Part shown: piece by piece, positions 51,923 to 60,783 of the stretch
Layout of the letters: every line of letters starts with the position of its first letter
How positions within the stretch are numbered: position 1 is the first letter of the stretch
Assembly (NCBI GenBank): GCA_947493165.1
Contig: CANLPY010000001.1
Span: 1 to 64,000, forward strand
Length of the DNA: 64,000 nucleotides
Origin: an uncultured Erythrobacter sp.
Lineage (GTDB): Bacteria; Pseudomonadota; Alphaproteobacteria; Sphingomonadales; Sphingomonadaceae
Direction of reading: 5' to 3'
Made by a program: the position numbers and the translations under genes
The notes under the pieces: generated by a model
What the model was told of the DNA's origin: nothing
Seen by the model: only the letters and a program-made list of their open reading frames with translations
The model's database searches: none

Positions 51923-54022
51923 ATGAGCAATAATGTTGAACGCGCAGGCTTGGCAGTCGATGAGCGGCTCGCGAATTTCCTTGAATCGCAAGTTCTGACG
52001 CCGTTGGGCCGGGATGCTGGCCAGTTCTGGGATGGATTTGCCGCGCTTCTTGCTGAGTATGCCCCTCGCAACGCCGCCTTGCTGGCGAAACGCGAAGACC
52101 TGCAAAGCCAAATCGATGCCTGGCACGATGCACGCAAAGGCCAGCCGCATGATGCGAACGCTTATAAGGCGTTTCTGGAGGAAATTGGTTATCTGGTTCC
52201 AGAGCCGACGGACTTTACGATTGGCACGCGAAACGTTGATGCGGAAATCGCGACAATGGCAGGCCCGCAACTGGTGGTGCCAATCCTCAATGCGCGTTTC
52301 CTTCTGAATGCTGCGAATGCGCGCTGGGGCAGCCTTTACGATGCGTTTTATGGCACAGACGCGCTTGATGCGCCTGCGGCCAAGCCGGGCGGTTACGATA
52401 AGGCGCGCGGCGATGCGGTTATTGCCCGCGGGCGTGAGTTTCTGGATCAAGCCATACCGCTGGCACAGGGCAGCTGGACGGATATCACCGATGTCAGTCA
52501 AGGCATCGCGATTGCTGATGCAGACCAATACATTGGTGAAACCGAAAATGGCCGTCTGTTCATCAATAATGGCCTACACATCGAAGTCGTGTTCGACGGG
52601 GATCATCCGGTGGGCCGCGGCGACAAGATCCACATTGCCGATATCAATATCGAAGCAGCGCTCACGACAATCGCTGATTGCGAAGATTCTGTCGCGGCGG
52701 TCGATGCTGAGGATAAACTGCTCGCCTACACCAATTGGCTGGGCGTTATTCGCGGTGATTTGGAAGAAAGTTTTGAGAAGGGCGGCCGCACGCTGACCCG
52801 CGCTCTCAATGGCGATAAGCCCTACAAGGACGTGCAAGGCAATGCGCAGAGCTTGCCGGGCCGCAGCCTCTTATTTGTGCGCAACGTTGGTCACCTGATG
52901 ACCAATCCGGCGATCCGTCTGCCCGATGGTTCCGAAATTCCCGAAGGTATTATGGATGCGATCTTCACCAGTGCGATCAGCACCATCGATGTTGAAGGCC
53001 GCGCGAAATACGGCAACAGCCGCGCTGGCAGCATATACATCGTGAAGCCCAAGATGCACGGGCCGCAAGAGTGCGCATTCACTAATGATCTGTTCGATGC
53101 GGTTGAAGATTTGCTCGGGCTGCAAAGGCACACAATCAAAGTTGGCGTCATGGATGAAGAGCGGCGCACGTCGGCCAATCTCGGCGCTTGTATTCACGCC
53201 GTTCGGGACCGGATTGTGTTTATCAACACCGGTTTTCTCGATCGGACGGGTGATGAAATCCACACCTCAATGCGTGCCGGGCCGATGATGCGCAAAGGTG
53301 CGATGAAGGGGGCTGAGTGGTTGACCGCTTACGAAGCGCGCAATGTCGGGATCGGCCTCAAACATGGCCTTTCCGGGAAGGCACAAATCGGCAAGGGTAT
53401 GTGGGCTGCGCCTGACCTAATGGGGCAGATGATGGCCGAAAAGATCGGCCACTTGCGTGCCGGTGCAAACACCGCTTGGGTCCCTTCGCCGACGGCGGCA
53501 ACGCTCCACGCACTACACTATCACCAAGAGAGCGTTTTCGAGCTTCAGCAAGGCCTGGAAGACATCCCTAGCGTTGACAAACTACTGACCATTCCTCTCG
53601 CTGAAGGGACAAATTGGTCCGAAGACGAACTGCGCGATGAGCTCGACAACAATTGTCAGGGGCTACTTGGTTATGTGGTTCGCTGGGTTGATGCCGGAGT
53701 AGGGTGTTCCAAGGTTCCAGACATCAACGATGTAGGCTTGATGGAAGATCGGGCGACGTTGCGCATCTCATCTCAGCATCTTGCAAACTGGCTCTACCAC
53801 GGCGTTGTGAGTGAAGATCAGATCATGGATAGTCTGATGCGTATGGCAGCAAAGGTCGATGCACAAAATGCTGGTGACACCTCGTATGTTCCACTCATCG
53901 GAAACGAAGATGCGCCAGCGTTTCAAGCGGCCAAAGATTTGATCTTTAACGGTGTCCAACAGCCTTCGGGATACACCGAGCCATTGCTACACGAATGGCG
54001 GCTCCGTAAGAAAGCGGGCTAG
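51923..54022 (+). CDS. glcB: malate synthase G
   Basis: This 699-residue protein matches the usual 720-odd length of malate synthase G, not the shorter A form. Characteristic parts are FVRNVGHLMTNPAIRLPDG, SIYIVKPKMHGPQECAFTNDLF, GVMDEERRTSANLGACIHAV and the GAEWLTAYEARNVGIGLKHGL region. It condenses glyoxylate and acetyl-CoA to malate, completing the glyoxylate bypass with isocitrate lyase, and would work with acetyl-CoA synthetase on acetate. The ATG at 51923 has GAGGA 5 bases upstream; an ATG four codons earlier is less well placed. It diverges from the ast operon. Confidence 0.96.
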   Translation: MSNNVERAGLAVDERLANFLESQVLTPLGRDAGQFWDGFAALLAEYAPRNAALLAKREDLQSQIDAWHDARKGQPHDANAYKAFLEEIGYLVPEPTDFTIGTRNVDAEIATMAGPQLVVPILNARFLLNAANARWGSLYDAFYGTDALDAPAAKPGGYDKARGDAVIARGREFLDQAIPLAQGSWTDITDVSQGIAIADADQYIGETENGRLFINNGLHIEVVFDGDHPVGRGDKIHIADINIEAALTTIADCEDSVAAVDAEDKLLAYTNWLGVIRGDLEESFEKGGRTLTRALNGDKPYKDVQGNAQSLPGRSLLFVRNVGHLMTNPAIRLPDGSEIPEGIMDAIFTSAISTIDVEGRAKYGNSRAGSIYIVKPKMHGPQECAFTNDLFDAVEDLLGLQRHTIKVGVMDEERRTSANLGACIHAVRDRIVFINTGFLDRTGDEIHTSMRAGPMMRKGAMKGAEWLTAYEARNVGIGLKHGLSGKAQIGKGMWAAPDLMGQMMAEKIGHLRAGANTAWVPSPTAATLHALHYHQESVFELQQGLEDIPSVDKLLTIPLAEGTNWSEDELRDELDNNCQGLLGYVVRWVDAGVGCSKVPDINDVGLMEDRATLRISSQHLANWLYHGVVSEDQIMDSLMRMAAKVDAQNAGDTSYVPLIGNEDAPAFQAAKDLIFNGVQQPSGYTEPLLHEWRLRKKAG

Positions 54023-54024
54023 TC

Positions 54025-54411
54025 TCAGCTAGAGACAAGCGACCCGCGCTTGCGGCCCATCTGGATATTGCAGGCGTTGGCGACTGGGCCTGTCCTTTGC
54101 ACTTGCTCGCCCGCGATCTCCACTAGAGCAGCCTCGCCAATATTGCGCTCAAATTCAATGCCGCAGGCGGTTTCATTGCTCCAGATCACGGTGCAATATA
54201 CCTCTTGTTCGCCGAGCATTAGCATACCGGACACGCCTTTTGCCGGAGGTGAAGCCGTTTCCAGCTTCGCGCCATTGTCAGAAATGTTCGCAAGGCGGCA
54301 CTGTCGTTCGCCGCTGGCTGTGCGAAACGTTGCCGGAATTTCGACCGCAAAACGCCCTGCGCGCCGTTGATCAGCGCGCACGCTCTGCTGGCGTGCTTCG
54401 AGAAAGCTCAT
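54025..54411 (-). CDS. PilZ-domain protein
   Basis: This 128-residue protein is a single PilZ domain. The c-di-GMP-binding motifs are present: an Arg-rich RRAGRFA (RxxxR) near residues 20-26 and NISDNGAKL (D/N-x-S-x-x-G) near 47-55. A beta-barrel follows with a Cys-containing strand (YCTVIWSNETACGIEFE). It probably binds cyclic di-GMP as a stand-alone effector. It converges on glcB with a 2-base gap and has no co-transcribed partner, so its target is unknown. Confidence 0.88.
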   Translation of the reverse strand: MSFLEARQQSVRADQRRAGRFAVEIPATFRTASGERQCRLANISDNGAKLETASPPAKGVSGMLMLGEQEVYCTVIWSNETACGIEFERNIGEAALVEIAGEQVQRTGPVANACNIQMGRKRGSLVSS

Positions 54412-54596
54412 AGTGGCTTACACCTGTCTGCCCGGATGGTTCGGTCCGGAAACGGTCTCATGCCTGCCGTGTTAGAGCGAGGTTGCATCCAAGACGTTTG
54501 CAAAGACGCTTACCTCAAATTAACCATAGCTGCGGTTTGGTTAGCTGAAGCGATGGAAAAGCTGATAGAGTAATTCCAGATACTGGAGGATGGCCA

Positions 54597-54635
54597 ATGC
54601 CACGCCGAAACTGCCGCGTGCAATACCATGTCTAA
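54597..54635 (+). CDS. 12-codon leader ORF overlapping the next gene's start
   Basis: ATG at 54597 has GGAGGA 6 bases upstream, the best ribosome-binding site in this gap. It reads MPRRNCRVQYHV and stops at TAA (54633-54635), which lies inside the first codons of the next gene (ATG at 54628). The larger gene has no ribosome-binding site of its own, so ribosomes finishing here may re-initiate there. Too short for homology; the evidence is signal spacing only. Confidence 0.4.
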   Translation: MPRRNCRVQYHV

Positions 54636-54822
54636 ACGCGGTTTTTACATCTATCTTGTGTTTTTGGCTGGCCTGATTGCGTTCTGGTTGTTTTATCAAG
54701 CTGCTGATTGGACCGACAAAGAAGAGCGCAGCAAAGCTAGAGTTCGAAGCGCAGGCGGTTTCGCAATGTTGGTGATCCCGCTGCTCGTGTATCTCTTTTA
54801 CAAAGCGATGCCCGGCGTTTGA
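54628..54822 (+). CDS. small two-span membrane protein
   Basis: This 64-residue protein has two hydrophobic helices (about residues 7-24 and 44-60) joined by a charged loop, DWTDKEERSKARVRSAGG. Both ends would face the same side of the inner membrane. I do not recognise the family. The ATG overlaps a 12-codon leader ORF that carries the only good ribosome-binding site, suggesting translational coupling. It converges on rsmA with an 11-base gap. Confidence 0.65.
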   Translation: MSKRGFYIYLVFLAGLIAFWLFYQAADWTDKEERSKARVRSAGGFAMLVIPLLVYLFYKAMPGV

Positions 54823-54833
54823 GCGCCTGAGGT

Positions 54834-55655
54834 TTAACTAAGCGCGCGTGCTAGCGCGACAAACTCATCGACGCTGACGGTCTCGGCGCGGCGGGTCGGA
54901 TCGATACCCACGGCATCAAGCGCGGCGAGCGCGCCAGGCATTCCTTTAAGGCTCTGCCGCAGCATTTTGCGGCGTTGCCCGAAAGCAGCCTCTGTCAGTC
55001 TTTCCAATACTCTTGGTGATACGCCTTCAGGCTCTGCATCTGGCGTTACATGTACTATCGCGCTCATCACTTTAGGTGGCGGAGTAAAGGCGCTGCGATG
55101 CACTTTCATCGCGAGTGACGCTTTGCTTCGCCACTGTGCCAAAACGGCCAGACGGCCAAAGGCAGAGCCGCCAGCTGGAGCGACGATGCGCTGTGCGACT
55201 TCTTGCTGGAACATAAGCGTGAGAGAGCACCACAGCGGCGGCCATTTGTCTCCCGACTGCCACTTTACAAACAAGGCCGTGCCAACATTGTAGGGTAGGT
55301 TTGACAAGATGTGGAAAGGCTTGCCGCTCATGATGCTGTCATGATCAAGTTTCATGGCATCGCCGTGGATCACCGTCAGTTGACCCGGAAACGCTTCATC
55401 AAGCTCGGCGAGAACCGGAAGGCAGCGTTCATCCATCTCAACCGCGGTTACGATGGCTCCCGCGCGCAGCATCGCGCGTGTTAAACCGCCAGGACCAGGC
55501 CCAATTTCGAGCACACTTTCGCCTGCGAGGCTTTCGGGAATTGCAGCTATCCGATCGAGCAATTGTTCGTCGAACAGAAAATTCTGACCCAGCTTTTTGG
55601 AAGCTGATAGGCCGTGTCGCGCGATCACTTCGCGCAAGGGCGGCAAATCAGGCAT
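54834..55655 (-). CDS. rsmA: 16S rRNA dimethyladenosine transferase RsmA/KsgA
   Basis: This 273-residue methyltransferase has ASKKLGQNFLFD at the N-terminus, the SAM motif VLEIGPGPGGLTRAML, the acidic residue in TAVEMDERC, and catalytic motif IV LSNLPYNVGT. It dimethylates the two adjacent adenines of helix 45 near the 3' end of 16S rRNA, a late 30S assembly step. It overlaps the end of pdxA by 8 bases and is the last gene of the lptD-surA-pdxA-rsmA cluster, an order shared with E. coli. Confidence 0.96.
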   Translation of the reverse strand: MPDLPPLREVIARHGLSASKKLGQNFLFDEQLLDRIAAIPESLAGESVLEIGPGPGGLTRAMLRAGAIVTAVEMDERCLPVLAELDEAFPGQLTVIHGDAMKLDHDSIMSGKPFHILSNLPYNVGTALFVKWQSGDKWPPLWCSLTLMFQQEVAQRIVAPAGGSAFGRLAVLAQWRSKASLAMKVHRSAFTPPPKVMSAIVHVTPDAEPEGVSPRVLERLTEAAFGQRRKMLRQSLKGMPGALAALDAVGIDPTRRAETVSVDEFVALARALS

Positions 55656-56670
55656 TGATTGCTTGGCCTGAGCGATTGCGCGCGCAATCAGCGGCCATGC
55701 GCAGCGCCGCGATCATCGCACTGGGATCAGCCATTTTGTGCCCTGCAATGTCGAATGCGGTGCCGTGATCGGGGGAGGTCCGGACGATCGGCAAGCCAAG
55801 CGTAACATTGACCCCTTCGTCAAACTCAATCGCTTTTATCGGGATTAAGGCTTGATCGTGATACATGCACAATGCGGCGTCATACCCTGCGCGGGTGCGC
55901 GGCATGAAGAGCGCATCACCGGGATGCGGACCACTGGCATCTATACCTTCGTCGCGCAGCTGCGTGATTGCAGGGGTGATCAGGCGCGATTCTTCGTCGC
56001 CAAATTTGCCATCTTCGCCCGCATGCGGGTTTAGCCCGGCGATCGCGAGATGCGGGTCTGCGATGCCGAAATCTTTGGCCAATCCGTCAGCTACAATGCG
56101 CGCTTTGTGGATGATGAGCTCGCGAGAGAGAGCGGATGGCACATCTCCCAACGCGATGTGCACCGTGATTGGCACTGTGCGCAGGGTGGGGCCGGCGAGC
56201 ATCATGACCGCATCGTGAGGTGCCATACCCGTCACCGCTGCGAGAAATTCAGTTTGGCCGGGAAACTCGAACCCGATCTTTGCCAATTGCGATTTGGCAA
56301 CAGGAGCTGTGACCACGCCTGAGGACTTACCCAGAAGCGCCATGCGTGTGGACTCGGCAAGCGAATGGAGCGCGAGCGCAGCGCCTTGCTCATCCGGTTG
56401 GGCGGGCCGGTAATCGCAGTCGGCCCCGGCGAGGACTGGTAGCGCTTGAGGAAATGCCTCTACCGCTGCTTCTGGATCACCAATCGCAATAAGAGGGCAG
56501 TTTACGCCGCGTGCCTCAGCGGCGGCACGCAGGACATCAAGACCACCCACAACGAAAAACGGCACGAGATTAGATGCGCTGCGCTGCGCCCAACTTTCTG
56601 TAATGATTTCAGGCCCAATTCCCGCCGGGTCTCCCAACGAAACGGCGAGGGGAAGCAAACCTGAGCTCAC
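55648..56670 (-). CDS. pdxA: 4-hydroxythreonine-4-phosphate dehydrogenase
   Basis: This 340-residue protein has the PdxA opening SLGDPAGIGPEI. The metal-binding histidines appear in VHIALGDVP, GLNPHAGEDG and MYHDQALIPIKAI, and SPDHGTAFDIAG precedes the end. It oxidises 4-phosphohydroxy-L-threonine in the DXP-dependent pyridoxal phosphate pathway and needs zinc and NAD. The start is GTG. It sits 10 bases after surA and overlaps rsmA, so the genes are co-transcribed. Confidence 0.96.
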   Translation of the reverse strand: MSSGLLPLAVSLGDPAGIGPEIITESWAQRSASNLVPFFVVGGLDVLRAAAEARGVNCPLIAIGDPEAAVEAFPQALPVLAGADCDYRPAQPDEQGAALALHSLAESTRMALLGKSSGVVTAPVAKSQLAKIGFEFPGQTEFLAAVTGMAPHDAVMMLAGPTLRTVPITVHIALGDVPSALSRELIIHKARIVADGLAKDFGIADPHLAIAGLNPHAGEDGKFGDEESRLITPAITQLRDEGIDASGPHPGDALFMPRTRAGYDAALCMYHDQALIPIKAIEFDEGVNVTLGLPIVRTSPDHGTAFDIAGHKMADPSAMIAALRMAADCARNRSGQAINA

Positions 56671-56680
56671 CTAAGCGCGC

Positions 56681-58021
56681 TCAATTGTATTCGATGTAGG
56701 CGTCATTGCGCAGATCACGTAGATAACGCTGCGCGCGCTTATTAATCCGATCATCCTCGATCTGAGCCATCATACTCTCAACCGTTGGGCCGCCTGCGAC
56801 CTCCGGATCATCGCGGCCGCACAGCATCAGTACACGGACACCATCTTCAACCGAGCCAAACGGCGGGGTGCTTTGCCCGATTTGCAGATTGAGTAGAATG
56901 TTCTGCAATTGCTGTGGCAGCTGCTTTGCTGGAATTTGCTCATTGGTGACGACGTTTGCGCCTAGTGCGTCGCGTGCGCTGTCTGCATCTGCGCAGCCGC
57001 GCAGACCTTGAACGAATGTTCCAAACTGCTCGACCCGGCCAGCAGCGGATTCTTGGGTGCTGCCTTCAGGGAATGTAATTGAAATCTGCTTGAGGCTCAG
57101 GAGCGCTTCGAGCGGATCCGCTGTCAGAACTTGGCGTTTCTCGATCAGATACATGATCGTGAAGCCGCCAGGAATTTCCAATGGACCAACCAGTTGGCCA
57201 GGCTGCATTTGCTGAACCGCTTCGGCCATTGGGCCGGGCAAAGTGCCGATTCGCAGGAAGCCAGTGTCGCCGCCAACAACCGCAGTAGAGGCTTCCGAAT
57301 ATTGGCGAGCATAAGCGACAAAGCTTCCGCCTTGCTGCAACTGGTCTACGATTTGACGCGCGTTCTGCATAACGGCTTCGCGATTTTCGCTGGTCGCTGA
57401 GAGGTAGATCTCACCCAGCCGATATTCGTCTTTGCCGCGGTCGGCCTCTAGCCGCTCTAGCAGTTCGTTGACCTCTTCCTCAGAGACATTAACGAACGGG
57501 GTCACATTGCGACGCAGTGCGTTTTGCCACGCCAGTTCGCCCGTGATCTGGCGCTTTAGCGCAGCGGGAGATGAACCAATTGACTGAAGGTATTGATCCA
57601 TAGCTTCGGGGTTTTGACCGAAATTTTGTGCCGCCAGTTGGGCGTATCGCTGGTCAACTTGAGCGGCCTCAACAGGCAGTTCAAGATTGGTCGCTTCCTG
57701 AATTTTTAGCGTCTCATCAATCAAATTACGCAGCACCTGTCTGCGCAGGCGTGCCAGTTCCTCTTCGGGAATATCGTTCTCAGAAGCAGCAGTTACCAGT
57801 GCTACGCGTTGGTCAATGTCTGTGCCGGTTATGACAAAGTCGTTTACGATTGCGGTTGCGGTGCGCACATTTGGATTGGAACTACCAAAGATTTGTACGT
57901 CATCAGGAATACCGAATGGGTTGGCCGGCGCTGCGGCTTGGGCCAGCAATGCCGCCGGCACAGCTGCCATGCCTGCTAGTGCCAAAGGTGTAAAAGCTTT
58001 CGACAAAAATTTGCGTGTCAC
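56681..58021 (-). CDS. surA: periplasmic chaperone/peptidyl-prolyl isomerase SurA
   Basis: This 446-residue protein has a signal peptide (residues 1-29, ending LLAQAAA), an N-terminal SurA chaperone region with TATAIVNDFVITGTDIDQR, a parvulin-type PPIase domain (about 195-300, with FVAYARQYSEASTAVVGGDTGF), and a C-terminal segment. It escorts unfolded outer-membrane proteins, including LptD, to the BAM complex. The second parvulin domain is weak or degenerate. The start is GTG. lptD lies 217 bases upstream on the same strand, pdxA 10 bases downstream. Confidence 0.92.
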   Translation of the reverse strand: MTRKFLSKAFTPLALAGMAAVPAALLAQAAAPANPFGIPDDVQIFGSSNPNVRTATAIVNDFVITGTDIDQRVALVTAASENDIPEEELARLRRQVLRNLIDETLKIQEATNLELPVEAAQVDQRYAQLAAQNFGQNPEAMDQYLQSIGSSPAALKRQITGELAWQNALRRNVTPFVNVSEEEVNELLERLEADRGKDEYRLGEIYLSATSENREAVMQNARQIVDQLQQGGSFVAYARQYSEASTAVVGGDTGFLRIGTLPGPMAEAVQQMQPGQLVGPLEIPGGFTIMYLIEKRQVLTADPLEALLSLKQISITFPEGSTQESAAGRVEQFGTFVQGLRGCADADSARDALGANVVTNEQIPAKQLPQQLQNILLNLQIGQSTPPFGSVEDGVRVLMLCGRDDPEVAGGPTVESMMAQIEDDRINKRAQRYLRDLRNDAYIEYN

Positions 58022-58238
58022 GTCTAAATCCCGAATTTGATCAATATCATCGTGTTTTCAGCTGCTTGCATGTTGATGATGAACGCAGTGGAAACTGTAT
58101 ATTTTCGTCTTTGGCAAGAGATGGCTGAACGCGCGCTGAGCGGCGCGATTGCACTGGCTTCAGCAACTCTTCCCGTTGTCACGCTTAATAGCGCCTTTGT
58201 GCGGGTGTGCCAATCTTCAGTCTGCGCGCTTTGCCCGC

Positions 58239-60653
58239 CTATCGGAAGCCGAGATTGCGCAGGCTAAAGAACAATTGGAAAGTGTTGCCGCGTTGGGCGT
58301 CGCCTGCGGTGATATAGTCACGCCGCCAAGTAAGGCCGAATTCCAATTGTTCATCCTGATAGGCAACGCCAAGTCGCGTTCGGATCGGTTCAAACCCGTC
58401 TGGCGCAAACGTTGGGTCTTCATCCTCATTTGTAAGGTTGAACACACCTGAACCGAATATTGACCATTTGCGGTCAATTGCGAGACGCGCAGCTGCCCGC
58501 ACCTCCTCGCGATCCTGCAAATCTTCCAAGTCCTGAATATCGCGATCAAGGCGCAGGTACCCTAGCTCTAGGTAGGTCCGCTGACTGCCGACAGTCGCGT
58601 CAATTTCATTTCGGCGGATGGCGAGATCATCTTTATCGAGCCGGAAACGGTGAGTGAACTTCACGAAGTCGCGGAACCGCACTTCAGTACGTCCAACAAA
58701 ATCGGACACTCTCTCTGACAGGCCGGTTCCGTCCGGGAATATCTCTCGCGCTGCGTCCAACCTGTAAGACTGGCCAATATTGGTTGCGATCCGCCATCCA
58801 GGGCGCGTTAGTTTCCAATCGACACCCCACGTTACCCGCACACCATCCTCAACCCGATCGTAACCTGGGAAGCGATTGAGCGCGAATAGATTGGAGTCCT
58901 CCAGATCGATCGCGCGCGAGTCTTCATTGGGCACAGCAAGATTGCGAATTTTGGGGCTGGCAACCACTTGCACGCGCGGGGTCAGAACCTGAGTGCCGCC
59001 AAAGGCCTCACCGACAAACGGCCATTCAACATCAACTGCGCCAATGGCTATGCCGCGAGCCGTCCAGCCAGGGTTCCCGCGATATATTTCCGTCGCGGTG
59101 AATTGCGTGCCGTCTGTGTGATAGACATCGCCTCTTGCTAGTGCGCTAACGGTAACAACCTGACCAAGATTGGTGAGCCTGCTCAATTTCCATTTTGCAC
59201 CCGCGAAAGCGCGCTGCGTATCCTGACCGTCGCGGCGTAGCAGTGCGAGCGAATTGAGCTGAAGTTCAATTTCTCCGCCCAGCACGCCCTCATCAATCCG
59301 GCGCCGGTAATCGATCACCGGCAAAGCAAGGGGAACCTGCCCTTGGTCTGCACCCAAACGCAAAGTTTGCGTCGCCCACCCTGCAATCGATAGGTAGGAA
59401 TTTTCGTCAATCCGTTCCAGATTGATCGTCGACCGTAACCGATCATCGCGGCTGATATCATAGCGGCGCAAGAATGTGCGATCGCTCGCCAGCCTAATAG
59501 ATCCTGTCAGGCTCCACTCTGGCGAGAATTGAAACTTACCATTGGCGTCCAAATAGCCGCGCGGATCACTTTCGCCTGCCAGCGTGCCATCATTATCGAC
59601 GATCCTGCGCGAATGCGTCGCATAGCCGGTGATCTGGTAGGCCCCCTTTTCGGTAAGATGCCGCCACTCAGCCGAAACCATTGGCGCGACTTCGGTATAG
59701 ACAAACGCGCCGAGCGTTAAGTCATAATTGTCCGCAAGGCGCCAGTAATACTGGCTGGATAACTCAAGCCCGTTGCTCTCCGAAACTCGTACATCCGGCA
59801 CTAGTACACCTGATACTGCTTGCCCATCTGTACGAATAGCTAGGCCGGGCAGCGGAAGAATTCGCGCACCGAACAATTCCAATACCGCACCGTTGAACCG
59901 CACGCGGCTATCATCGGGATCATAGGTGACGCGGTCCGCTGTAATCCGCCAGCTTGGATTGTTAGCGCACTCTTCTTGATAGGCGAGGGCGCATGCCGTG
60001 TAGGCCGCGTCCGTCAAAACCACCGTGCCGTCTTCGCCGCGCGCACCAGAGCGTGCCGCCAACCTGCCGCCTGCTCTCAAAGCGAGCAGCAAATCTTCCA
60101 TTGCCCCGGTTTCAAATGTGTCAGTGAGTTCGGTAGAATCCGTGAAGAGTTGATTGCCCCGCTCATCGACTAAGCGGACATTGCCAGTTGCAAGGATTGA
60201 ACCGGCATTTCGGTTCCAGCGCACTTCATCAGCTCGAACCGAGCGATCTTGATTGCGCAGGATCACATTGCCGCGCGCTGTGACGACGTCTTGCTCATTA
60301 TCGTAGGCGATTTCATTGGCTTCGAAGTCGATTCGGCGATCTTCGTTTGCCGTTTCTTTCTGTCCTGCGCCGTCTACCGTGATGGCGCGCCCATCTGGTT
60401 GATTGTCGACTGTCAGCTCTTGAGCCACCTCCGACTCAATGGCTGCATCTTCCTCTGGCGAGAACTCGTCATTCGGCGCTTCCACTCTTAACTGGCCGGT
60501 CGCGGAAGCCGAGCCTGTATCTTGCGCATGAACAATGCTGCTTGGTCCAAGCGATAGCGCCGCCAGCAACGCGAGCAGCGTTACTGGACGCGAAGGTTCG
60601 CGCGCAATGATTGGAAGTGCGGCGTCTGCGCCGCTTAAAGAACCTCCCGACAT
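58239..60653 (-). CDS. lptD: LPS-assembly protein LptD
   Basis: This 804-residue protein has a signal peptide (ending SSIVHAQ, about residue 44), a periplasmic OstA-like beta-jellyroll (about 100-220, with IDFEANEIAYDNEQDVVTARGNV), and a large C-terminal barrel (DUF/OstA C) with GLELSSQYYWRLADNYDLTLG. It inserts LPS into the outer leaflet with LptE. Two Cys residues lie close together in the jellyroll-barrel linker (YTACALAYQEECANNP), unlike the spaced disulfides of E. coli LptD. The ATG at 60653 with AAGG 6 bases upstream is preferred over a TTG 12 codons earlier. It diverges from pepA. Confidence 0.94.
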   Translation of the reverse strand: MSGGSLSGADAALPIIAREPSRPVTLLALLAALSLGPSSIVHAQDTGSASATGQLRVEAPNDEFSPEEDAAIESEVAQELTVDNQPDGRAITVDGAGQKETANEDRRIDFEANEIAYDNEQDVVTARGNVILRNQDRSVRADEVRWNRNAGSILATGNVRLVDERGNQLFTDSTELTDTFETGAMEDLLLALRAGGRLAARSGARGEDGTVVLTDAAYTACALAYQEECANNPSWRITADRVTYDPDDSRVRFNGAVLELFGARILPLPGLAIRTDGQAVSGVLVPDVRVSESNGLELSSQYYWRLADNYDLTLGAFVYTEVAPMVSAEWRHLTEKGAYQITGYATHSRRIVDNDGTLAGESDPRGYLDANGKFQFSPEWSLTGSIRLASDRTFLRRYDISRDDRLRSTINLERIDENSYLSIAGWATQTLRLGADQGQVPLALPVIDYRRRIDEGVLGGEIELQLNSLALLRRDGQDTQRAFAGAKWKLSRLTNLGQVVTVSALARGDVYHTDGTQFTATEIYRGNPGWTARGIAIGAVDVEWPFVGEAFGGTQVLTPRVQVVASPKIRNLAVPNEDSRAIDLEDSNLFALNRFPGYDRVEDGVRVTWGVDWKLTRPGWRIATNIGQSYRLDAAREIFPDGTGLSERVSDFVGRTEVRFRDFVKFTHRFRLDKDDLAIRRNEIDATVGSQRTYLELGYLRLDRDIQDLEDLQDREEVRAAARLAIDRKWSIFGSGVFNLTNEDEDPTFAPDGFEPIRTRLGVAYQDEQLEFGLTWRRDYITAGDAQRGNTFQLFFSLRNLGFR

Positions 60654-60783
60654 GGCCTTGCCTATCGCACCGCTCACGCCTAATCGCAATCGCCATTCCG
60701 CTACCTAGCGGTGATTGCTCTCGCGTGGTGGCCAGACTGCCCTTTTTGACCCGGTTTTGATCGGCGAACTTTTCGGAGTTAAT

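Noticed and set aside
51785..52528. 247-codon minus-strand ORF opposite the start of glcB
   Set aside because: It is antisense to a clear malate synthase G, has no recognisable domain and an implausible basic, Cys-rich composition; a shadow of glcB codon usage.
54367..54573. 68-codon ORF overlapping the PilZ gene start
   Set aside because: No ribosome-binding site, the first part is antisense to the PilZ gene, and the translation shows no domain or membrane pattern.
58022..58267. 76-codon plus-strand ORF between surA and lptD
   Set aside because: It runs into the antisense of lptD and has no ribosome-binding site; the 217-base gap is more likely the surA promoter or leader region.
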